NCBI GenBank assembly: GCA_029008035.1
Contig: JAQXIY010000078.1
Coordinates: 1-33,681, forward strand
Source: Lachnospiraceae bacterium
GTDB taxonomy: Bacteria; Bacillota; Clostridia; Lachnospirales; Lachnospiraceae
Direction: 5' to 3'
Length of the DNA stretch: 33,681 bases
Part shown: piece after piece, positions 8,830-16,481 of the stretch
Layout of the letters: each line of letters begins with the position of its first letter
Position numbering within the stretch: the stretch's first letter is position 1
The notes under the pieces: generated by a model
Seen by the model: only the letters and a program-made list of their open reading frames with translations
The model's database searches: none
What the model was told of the DNA's origin: nothing
Program-made: the position numbers and the translations under genes

Positions 8830-9807
8830 TTATGAAACATTCAAGGAATTACAAATCTCGTACTGGTATTCATCAATACCCTTGGTCATAGCCAGTGCCT
8901 CATTGATATCGAAATCAACGAATTCTCCGTGGCGATATCCAACTACACGATTTGTGGCTCCCTGACACAACAAATCTACTGCCATAGCTCCCATGGTTGA
9001 GGCATAGACACGGTCTTTACAGGTAGGGCTTCCGCCACGCTGCATGTGACCTAAAATAGTAGCTCTTGTCTCAATACCGGTAGCCGCCTCAATTCGCTTT
9101 GCCATAGATGCGGAATGTCCAATACCCTCTGCATTGACAATAATGTGATGCTGCTTGCCCTTGCGCTTGCCCTCAATAATGTGATTTACCAATGCCTGCT
9201 CATCATAATTGTATCTCTCCGGAAGCAACACATCCTCAGCACCGTTAGCGATACCACACCAAAGTGCTATGTATCCGGCACCGCGGCCCATTACCTCGAT
9301 AATGGAGCAACGCTCATGAGATGTGGACGTATCACGAACCTTGTCAATAGCTTCCATAGCTGTATTCACCGCTGTATCAAAACCGATGGTGTACTCTGTA
9401 CATGCAATATCCAAGTCAATGGTTCCCGGCAAACCAATGGTGTTAATGCCAAGGTTAGCCAACTTCTGTGCACCCTTGAAAGAACCGTCTCCGCCGATAA
9501 CTACCAAGCCATCAATGCCATGCTTCTTACAAATCTCTGCACCCTTCTTCTGCACCTCGGGTTCCACAAACTCCAAACATCTGGCTGTCTGAAGAATCGT
9601 ACCACCGCGCTGGATAATCTCCGAAACGCTGTGTGCATCCATATCTATAATCTCCTCCTGAAGCAATCCTGCGTATCCACGCTTGATTCCTTTCACCTTT
9701 TTCCCTCTGGCAATTGCCTGACGAACAACTGCACGGATGGCTGCATTCATTCCTGGAGCATCTCCACCACTTGTCAAAACTCCGATTGTCTGTACTTCCT
9801 TTGCCAT
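8830..9807 (-). CDS. pfkA: 6-phosphofructokinase
   Basis: 'IGVLTSGGDAPGMNAAIRAVVR', 'VIGGDGSFKGA', 'GLPGTIDLDI', 'VMGRGAGYIA', 'LGHMQRGGSPTCKDRV'. Confidence 0.96.
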   Translation of the reverse strand: MAKEVQTIGVLTSGGDAPGMNAAIRAVVRQAIARGKKVKGIKRGYAGLLQEEIIDMDAHSVSEIIQRGGTILQTARCLEFVEPEVQKKGAEICKKHGIDGLVVIGGDGSFKGAQKLANLGINTIGLPGTIDLDIACTEYTIGFDTAVNTAMEAIDKVRDTSTSHERCSIIEVMGRGAGYIALWCGIANGAEDVLLPERYNYDEQALVNHIIEGKRKGKQHHIIVNAEGIGHSASMAKRIEAATGIETRATILGHMQRGGSPTCKDRVYASTMGAMAVDLLCQGATNRVVGYRHGEFVDFDINEALAMTKGIDEYQYEICNSLNVS

Positions 9808-9851
9808 CGAAACTTCCTCCTCTAACTAATCACATTCACTCGTCTACTATT

Positions 9852-12800
9852 CTAATATCTTTTGTCTTGAAATTCAATATTCTTTTCTACAACTTTCACA
9901 TTTTTGTCGCCAAATATGTCTTGTAACTTTCGTACTGTTTGGTCATTGACGACAATGTTCCAATTGTCAGGCAATCGTTTCATAGCTTTTGGGGATGCAA
10001 TATAGATGACCACACTATCCTCCCCATCCATATCAGAAATGGCATCGAAGAGTTCCTGCTGCCTCTGTTCAAAGTCCTCCTTGGTGGGAAACTGTATCCA
10101 CATTTCCTTTTTGGTCTCATCAAATCCATGAATCTCAGAGCAAATCAATTTGGCATCCTTTTCCTCCTCCACCTGGGCCCGACCTCGAATCAGTACCTTG
10201 GCATCCTGCTCAATGTATTGCCGATACTTCTCATAGTCTCTGGGGAATACGATTACCTCGATGGTGCCAAACAAATCCTCCAGTGTAAGAAACGCCATCA
10301 TCTGATTGTTCTTGGTATACTTGATGGTCTTGTCCACAATCATACCGCCGCAAATCACCATTTTCCCGTCCGGTACAGCAGATTTCCCAGTCTCATCATC
10401 CAATGCAAATTCCTTGGAATACGCAGTTACATTCTTCTCAATCACAGACAGATAGCCTTCCAGAGGATGGCCGCTGATGTAGACTCCCAGCACTTCCTTT
10501 TCCTGTGCCAGCAGTTCTTCCTTGTCAAATTCATCTACCTTGGGCATCTTAATCTCAAAGGATTCCTTCACATCTTCGGTAGCGATATCAAACAGCGTCA
10601 TCTGTCCTGCCATGGACTTTTTCTTCTCACTGTTTACATTGTCCATAATGGATGGATACACAATACACATCTGACGGCGGTTGCCGTCCAAACTATCCAT
10701 GGCTCCCGCTTTGATGAGATTTTCCACGGCGCGCTTGTTGATTTCCCGGCCGTTGGCTCTGGTGAGAAAATCCTCCAAGGTCTTATAGAAGCCCCGTTCC
10801 CTGCGCTCCTGCAAAATGAAATCCACAACAGGTCGACCGATACTCTTAATGGCATACATACCATAGCGAATCTGTCCCTCCGACACGGCAAACTTGCCCT
10901 GTCCCTGGTTAATATCAGGAGGTAGAACAGCGATTCCCATATCACGGCACACCATGATATACTCAGCAACTTTGCCGGAGTTATCCAGCACGGAGGTCAT
11001 CAAGGCTGCCATAAATTCCACCGGATAATAATGCTTCAAGTATGCAGTCTGATAAGCCACCACTGCATAGGCTGCGGCATGTGATTTATTAAAGGCATAC
11101 TTGGCAAAATCCGTCATATCGTCGTAAATCTTGTTGGCCACCTGTTCATCAATGCCATTGGCTACGCATCCGGCCACCCCTTCTTCCGGGTTACCGTAGA
11201 CAAAATTCTGACGCTCCTTGGCCATCACGTCTGTCTTCTTCTTTGACATGGCACGACGCACCAAATCGCTTCGTCCCATGGAGTATCCTGCCAGATCCCG
11301 CACAATCTGCATAACCTGCTCCTGGTATACGATACAGCCGTAAGTCGGAGCAAGAATCGGCTCCAGTTGCGGGCAGTCGTAAGTGATGGACTCCTTGTCA
11401 TTTTTACCCTTGATGTATGCAGGTATAAAGTCCATAGGGCCCGGACGGTACAGGGAAATCCCCGCGATAATATCCTCCAGACTCTCCGGCTTTAATTCCT
11501 TCATAAAGCTCTTCATTCCGGCGCTCTCCAACTGGAAAATGCCCTCAGTCTTACCGGAACTGATCAAATCCAAAACGCCTTTATCATTGTAGTCAATGGC
11601 GTCCATATTCAGAGAAACGCTGTGATTCTCTTTTACCAGTTTCACTGCATCGTCAATCACCGTCAGGGTTCGCAGACCCAAGAAGTCCATTTTCAAAAGG
11701 CCAAGTTCCTCAATGGTGGTCATGACAAACTGCGTGGTGATGGTGCCGTCTCCGCCTCGGGAAAGGGGCACATATTCGTCCATTGGCTTCTGGGAAATTA
11801 CCACCCCGGCTGCGTGCATTCCCGTATGTCTGGGCAGACCTTCCAAACGCTGTGCCGTGTCAATGAGCTTTTTCACCTCCGGGTCATCCTCATACATTTT
11901 TCGCAAGTCAGGGCTCATCTGCAGTGCCGCCTCTAAGGTAATATTCAGTTCATCCGGCACTGCCTTGGCAATGGAATCCACGTAGTTATAAGGCAAATCC
12001 AAAACACGGCCCACGTCTCGAATAACCCCCTTAGCCTTCAGTGTTCCAAAGGTGACAATCTGGGTCACGCAATCTTTGCCGTATTTATCCACCACATAAT
12101 CAATAACTTCTCCACGGCGATTGAAGCAGAAGTCAATATCAATATCCGGCATGGACACACGCTCCGGGTTAAGGAAACGCTCAAAAAGAAGGTTGTAGCG
12201 GATAGGATCAATATTGGTGATGCCTGTGGTGTAGGACACCAGACTTCCCGCCGCACTGCCTCGTCCCGGCCCCACAGGAATGTCGTGGGTTCTGGCGTAA
12301 TTGATAAAATCCCACACAATCAGGAAATAATCCACATACCCCATCTTGCGGATGGTGTTAAGTTCGTACTCCAATCTGGGCTTTAGCTGCTCTGCTTCGT
12401 CCCCATATCGCTCCTGCAAGCCGTCGTAGCAAAGCTTGTTCAGATACGTCCAGGAATCGTATCCCTCCGGCACCTGGTAGTGAGGCAACTTGGTGACGCC
12501 AAACTCAATGGTCACGTTACAACGGTCTGCAATCTTCTGAGTATTCTCCAAGGCTTGGGGAGCATAGGGGAACAAATCCCTCATTTCCTCTTCGGACTTT
12601 ACATAATACTGCCCGCCCTCGTAACGCATACGATCCTCATCGGCAAGCTTTTTCCCTGTCTGAATACAGAGAAGCACATCATGAGGCTGGGCATCCTCAG
12701 CATAGGTATAATGGATATCGTTGGTACACACAAGCTCAATCCCCGTCTCCTTGCTCATGCGAACCAACTCCTGATTCACATACTCCTGGGCCTCAATGCC

Positions 12801-13334
12801 GTGATTCTGCAATTCCAGGAAATAATTATCCGGGCCAAAAATATCTTGAAAATGAAGGGCAATCTCCTTTGCCTCCTCATACATACCACGCTGCAAATAG
12901 CGGGGCACTTCTCCTGCCAGGCAGGCAGACAGTGCAATTAATCCCTTGTGATATTTTTGCAAAACTTCCATATCAATACGAGGCTTGTAATAATATCCGT
13001 CCACAAATCCAATAGAAACCAACTTCATCAGATTCTGATATCCCTGGTTGTTCTCCGCCAACAGCACCAGGTGGTAATAACGGTCCTCCCCGTGGCTGGT
13101 CTCCCGGTCAAATCTTGAGCCCGGTGCCACATACACCTCACACCCCAAAATAGGCCGAATTCCCTGCTTGTGGCATTCCTTATAGAAATCAATAACACCG
13201 TACATCACGCCATGATCAGTGATGGCCGCCGCATTCATTCCCAGTTCTTTCACACGGGCAACATATTCTTTTATCTTGTTTGACCCATCCAGCAAACTAT
13301 ACTCCGTATGGGTGTGCAAATGTGCAAATGCCAC
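9852..13334 (-). CDS. dnaE: DNA polymerase III subunit alpha (GTG start)
   Basis: PHP domain 'FAHLHTHTEYSLLDG'; polymerase motif 'VGPGRGSAAGSLVSYTTGITNIDPIRYNLLFERFLNPERVSMPDIDIDFC'; 1160 aa. Start codon is GTG (cac at 13332-13334) behind AGAGGAG. Confidence 0.98.
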   Translation of the reverse strand: MAFAHLHTHTEYSLLDGSNKIKEYVARVKELGMNAAAITDHGVMYGVIDFYKECHKQGIRPILGCEVYVAPGSRFDRETSHGEDRYYHLVLLAENNQGYQNLMKLVSIGFVDGYYYKPRIDMEVLQKYHKGLIALSACLAGEVPRYLQRGMYEEAKEIALHFQDIFGPDNYFLELQNHGIEAQEYVNQELVRMSKETGIELVCTNDIHYTYAEDAQPHDVLLCIQTGKKLADEDRMRYEGGQYYVKSEEEMRDLFPYAPQALENTQKIADRCNVTIEFGVTKLPHYQVPEGYDSWTYLNKLCYDGLQERYGDEAEQLKPRLEYELNTIRKMGYVDYFLIVWDFINYARTHDIPVGPGRGSAAGSLVSYTTGITNIDPIRYNLLFERFLNPERVSMPDIDIDFCFNRRGEVIDYVVDKYGKDCVTQIVTFGTLKAKGVIRDVGRVLDLPYNYVDSIAKAVPDELNITLEAALQMSPDLRKMYEDDPEVKKLIDTAQRLEGLPRHTGMHAAGVVISQKPMDEYVPLSRGGDGTITTQFVMTTIEELGLLKMDFLGLRTLTVIDDAVKLVKENHSVSLNMDAIDYNDKGVLDLISSGKTEGIFQLESAGMKSFMKELKPESLEDIIAGISLYRPGPMDFIPAYIKGKNDKESITYDCPQLEPILAPTYGCIVYQEQVMQIVRDLAGYSMGRSDLVRRAMSKKKTDVMAKERQNFVYGNPEEGVAGCVANGIDEQVANKIYDDMTDFAKYAFNKSHAAAYAVVAYQTAYLKHYYPVEFMAALMTSVLDNSGKVAEYIMVCRDMGIAVLPPDINQGQGKFAVSEGQIRYGMYAIKSIGRPVVDFILQERRERGFYKTLEDFLTRANGREINKRAVENLIKAGAMDSLDGNRRQMCIVYPSIMDNVNSEKKKSMAGQMTLFDIATEDVKESFEIKMPKVDEFDKEELLAQEKEVLGVYISGHPLEGYLSVIEKNVTAYSKEFALDDETGKSAVPDGKMVICGGMIVDKTIKYTKNNQMMAFLTLEDLFGTIEVIVFPRDYEKYRQYIEQDAKVLIRGRAQVEEEKDAKLICSEIHGFDETKKEMWIQFPTKEDFEQRQQELFDAISDMDGEDSVVIYIASPKAMKRLPDNWNIVVNDQTVRKLQDIFGDKNVKVVEKNIEFQDKRY

Positions 13335-13352
13335 GTCACTTCTCCTCTTCTT

Positions 13353-13381
13353 GAGCCATTAGGGACAGTCCCTAATGGCTC
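13353..13381. repeat. REP-like palindrome (a), downstream flank of the RAYT gene
   Basis: gagccattagggac-a-gtccctaatggctc; perfect 14-bp arms, 1-nt spacer. Contains the RAYT stop codon (13372-13374). Confidence 0.95.
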
Positions 13382-14130
13382 CTAATACTGCATAATTTTT
13401 GTCTAGATATCCCGGTCAGGCGACTTAATTGTCTGACAGAAAAGCCTATGTCCAGTAGTCGCTGTAGGGCGGAATCTCTATCTTCTATATCTAAATGTTG
13501 AAAATCTGATAGCGAAACACAGCCTGTCATTTGTGCGATGACCTTTAACGACTCCTCATCCGACAATGTCCGAGGAGTATAATCCTCCATACACATATCA
13601 CGAGTATCGCGATTTACAAAATCAAGAAGTTCCTCTCGGCTATCAAAGTACGACATCATATCTTCTACATCCGTAAGAATTGCCACTTCATCCTCATACT
13701 CCCGATAACTGCTCCAGAGATATGTTTCTCCAATCTCTTTCTCCAGACCCGCACGCTTTGGATTTTGATGAATATAGCGAAATACCGTTAGAAAATACCT
13801 CTCCGTTTCCACTGGTTCGCTCTTATATCTCTCCTGAAACAAATGTCCAATTCGCTGATATTTTTCATTGTACCATTTTACAAAAGTCACTTCAATTTTT
13901 TTCATCACATCTCCAATGTCCATCTTATTCTCTCGAATCAGTAAGTGGATGTGATTACTCATCAGGCAGTATGCATACAAGCCAAAATCGCATTTCTTCC
14001 TGTAATGCTCAAGTACACTGATAAAAGTCCGAAAATCGTCTGAATCTTCGAAAATAATTTGTTTGTTAATTCCACGTAAAATAATGTGATAAACTCCTGT
14101 TGCACTTTTTCTTCGTGCCTTTCTTGGCAT
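13372..14130 (-). CDS. REP-associated tyrosine transposase (RAYT; Y1/HUH transposase, IS200-like)
   Basis: 'MPRKARRKSATGVYHIILRGINKQIIF', HUH motif 'SNHIHLLI' (His codons 13951-13953 and 13945-13947), 'FRYIHQNPKRAGL' with probable catalytic Tyr (13774-13776), C-terminal HTH 'GFSVRQLSRLTGISRQKL'. AAGGAGG just upstream. Confidence 0.93.
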   Translation of the reverse strand: MPRKARRKSATGVYHIILRGINKQIIFEDSDDFRTFISVLEHYRKKCDFGLYAYCLMSNHIHLLIRENKMDIGDVMKKIEVTFVKWYNEKYQRIGHLFQERYKSEPVETERYFLTVFRYIHQNPKRAGLEKEIGETYLWSSYREYEDEVAILTDVEDMMSYFDSREELLDFVNRDTRDMCMEDYTPRTLSDEESLKVIAQMTGCVSLSDFQHLDIEDRDSALQRLLDIGFSVRQLSRLTGISRQKLCSIRSH

Positions 14131-14258
14131 AGGCATGTCCTCCTTATAAATCATTTGTCAAAATAGTATGGGGATGTTCGTTGAACGAGAATGTCCAACA
14201 ATTGATGTTGATTCATAAATGATACATCAGGTCAAAAGAAAATGCAACCAAAAAGTAA

Positions 14259-14293
14259 ATTGAGCCATTAGGGACTGTCCCTAATGGCTCAAT
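14259..14293. repeat. REP-like palindrome (b), upstream flank of the RAYT gene
   Basis: attgagccattagggac-t-gtccctaatggctcaat; perfect 17-bp arms, 1-nt spacer. Confidence 0.95.
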
Positions 14294-14310
14294 CATGGTT
14301 CAGGCCACAC

Positions 14311-15393
14311 CTACATAGCAAGGTCTACGTGTTGAATCGTACCAACCTCTCCGGATTCCATAAGAAAAATTCCGCTACAACGAATGGCACCATTTAACTG
14401 TTGCTCCTGGCCTCGCAGAGAGAACTCCGTGGAAACATTTTGCAGGCAAATGGCTCCTACACCCTCTTCTTTCAGTTTATAACAGGTGCCGGTTCCATCT
14501 TCCGAAGGCACCCAAATCTGAAGACGCTCAAATATTTCATCAGCTTCGTCAATCCAACCGTTCCCGTCCAAATCGTATTGAGACAAATCATAGAACCCAT
14601 TACCGGATTTTGTCCCAAACAATTCGGAACCATCATTGATTTTTCCATCTCCATTGATGTCCAACGCCAAAAAGCCACTGCCTTCACCTAGCATAGAGAT
14701 TTCATCTTCTTCGCCGTCGCAATCCAGGTCGAAGAAGAACTTCTGGTCAGATACATTTGCCACATCACCATCCAGATTTATCACCAAAGGATCACACATG
14801 ACAGGAGACAGACCCACACTTTTTTGATACACCTCCTGATAAAAGCTTCGACTCATACCAACCTCAATTCCAAAATCAATTTCTCGCCCGTCTGCTGTCA
14901 CCACTTTACCTTGGGTAGAAAATGTGGTGGTTTCCGTTTCTCCGTATGTATACAACTGTTCCGAACTTACCACCTGCCAGCTTGGTCCAACCCCTTCCAG
15001 AAGTGTGGTTTTGGATTCAAGGACATTTTGTAGTTCATCTCGAAAATCCCTTTTCCCTTTCATAAAAAATATGTGAAGAAGGTAGTTTAACGTCTCGAAT
15101 TGAATTCTTGCTGAACTTAGCATGGAATCTTCACCCACACCGGAAATACCCTCTGTCTTAGTATCTCTTTTTACGCCACTATCACTGGGCATATCCTCAG
15201 ATACAAGTTTCCCGGATGCGTCTAAATAATAGTTTAGCGTTCCCAGAAAATTTCCATTTCCTGATACACCGGCAGCCAAGTTGTGCAAACCATTCTGGCC
15301 TAATGGTTTCCCGGTCTGTTGAAATGTGACTGTTGCATTCTGTTTATAGCTCCTCTTCCCCTGCATTGAAATATCTTGTGATTGAATAATCAT
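14311..15393 (-). CDS. Uncharacterised protein with EF-hand-like calcium-binding repeats
   Basis: 'CDPLVINLDGDV...FFFDLDCDGEEDEI...LALDINGDGKINDGSELFG...YDLDGNGWIDEADEIFERLQIW' acidic DxDxDG-like loops; no obvious signal peptide. Confidence 0.75.
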   Translation of the reverse strand: MIIQSQDISMQGKRSYKQNATVTFQQTGKPLGQNGLHNLAAGVSGNGNFLGTLNYYLDASGKLVSEDMPSDSGVKRDTKTEGISGVGEDSMLSSARIQFETLNYLLHIFFMKGKRDFRDELQNVLESKTTLLEGVGPSWQVVSSEQLYTYGETETTTFSTQGKVVTADGREIDFGIEVGMSRSFYQEVYQKSVGLSPVMCDPLVINLDGDVANVSDQKFFFDLDCDGEEDEISMLGEGSGFLALDINGDGKINDGSELFGTKSGNGFYDLSQYDLDGNGWIDEADEIFERLQIWVPSEDGTGTCYKLKEEGVGAICLQNVSTEFSLRGQEQQLNGAIRCSGIFLMESGEVGTIQHVDLAM

Positions 15394-15451
15394 AACGTTC
15401 CTCCCTTTGTTCTATTCACCTACTTCATTCACGAAATCCCTTTCCTAGAAC

Positions 15452-15499
15452 AAAAAAGACGGCATATTTTTGGAAATCCTCTCCTAAAAACACGCCGTC
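15452..15499 (-). terminator. Terminator downstream of the CPBP protease gene
   Basis: GACGGCGTGTTTTT...AAAAATATGCCGTC then TTTTTT on the minus strand; the two arm differences are G-U compatible. Confidence 0.75.
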
Positions 15500-15606
15500 C
15501 CTGGTATTCTCTCACAGTCAATTCATTGCGCAATTAACGCTGTGAAATAGTTATCGGAACATTTATTATCATTGTTAACCCCATGGGTAGAATCACATTT
15601 GAAGAT

Positions 15607-15631
15607 GCCATTAGGGACAGTCCCTAATGGC
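15607..15631. repeat. REP-like palindrome (c)
   Basis: gccattagggac-a-gtccctaatggc; perfect 12-bp arms, same core as (a) and (b). Contains the stop codon of the CPBP gene (15611-15613). Confidence 0.95.
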
Positions 15632-16468
15632 TCTCTTGAGGAGAATAATGCCGAAGTAGGTGGCAACCATAGCTCCGAAGAGAATGGCAAAGGCCTGCAT
15701 CTGATTATTGCCGGAGACAATCAACGAATCGCCCAGCGCCCCGGCAGCATTAAATGCTATATGAAGCACAATACCTGTCATAAGGCTTCCCGATTTGTGA
15801 ACAAAGTAGCCCAACATAAGTCCTATAAAGAAGGTGTAAAAACTCTGTAGCGGATTCAAATGAAGTCCGGCGAAGAGTACCGCCTGAATCACATTGGCAA
15901 CCCAGAAAGGTGCAAATCGCTTGGCAAATCCCATGGTCAATCCACGGTAAGCAATTTCCTCGCAAATAGGGCCCAGAATCACCACGTAAAGTACCAGTGG
16001 CAATGTTACCTCCTCTGTCAGTCCAATGGATTCCATCACCTTTTCGTAATTGGCCAGCCACTGGGGGAATAACATAGCAAGGAAGTTCATGGCATACATG
16101 CAAAGATATTGTGCACCAAAGGCAATGGCGACCACCCCGGCCCCAAAATGCAATGGCTTATTTGTAATGGCGGAAAGCTTCCATCTGCCTTTTTCCTCCC
16201 GGCCAAATTCCTTTTTGAACCATACGCCTAACAGCATCAATGCAATTACCGCATAGGTCAGAAGCACCGCCAGATTAAAATCTGCTGAGAGCATGGCGTT
16301 CATACAATCCTTCATAAAATCAAAATATCCGCCGCTCTCGTAATCATATGCCTTCTTGCAAATCAGAAGAAATCCCATAGCCATAGACAAAAACGTCTGC
16401 AACACCAGAATAAAAATGGTTGGCACCAGCGCTTTAAAAAAATAGCTTACTTTGTTTTCCATAATCAA
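15611..16468 (-). CDS. CPBP family intramembrane glutamic endopeptidase (CAAX-type/Abi)
   Basis: 'GPICEEIAYRGLTMGF' (EExxxR), 'VLFAGLHLNPLQSFYTFFIGLMLGYFV', 'GIVLHIAFNA' motifs; multiple TMs. Confidence 0.93.
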   Translation of the reverse strand: MIMENKVSYFFKALVPTIFILVLQTFLSMAMGFLLICKKAYDYESGGYFDFMKDCMNAMLSADFNLAVLLTYAVIALMLLGVWFKKEFGREEKGRWKLSAITNKPLHFGAGVVAIAFGAQYLCMYAMNFLAMLFPQWLANYEKVMESIGLTEEVTLPLVLYVVILGPICEEIAYRGLTMGFAKRFAPFWVANVIQAVLFAGLHLNPLQSFYTFFIGLMLGYFVHKSGSLMTGIVLHIAFNAAGALGDSLIVSGNNQMQAFAILFGAMVATYFGIILLKRAIRDCP

Positions 16469-16481
16469 AAATCTTTCTCTT

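Noticed and set aside
9939-10925. 328-aa plus-strand ORF antisense to dnaE
   Set aside because: Lies wholly within confidently identified dnaE, has no recognisable domain, and looks like a shadow ORF.
13353-15631. REP-like palindromes as simple Rho-independent terminators
   Set aside because: Copies a, c and d lack a following U-tract on either strand; (b) has only a weak T-rich stretch on the minus strand. A recognised terminator lies separately at 15452-15499 for the CPBP gene.
13353-15631. CRISPR-like array made of repeated palindromes
   Set aside because: Copies are irregularly spaced (about 0.9 and 1.3 kb), flank genes, and have no spacer structure or cas genes.
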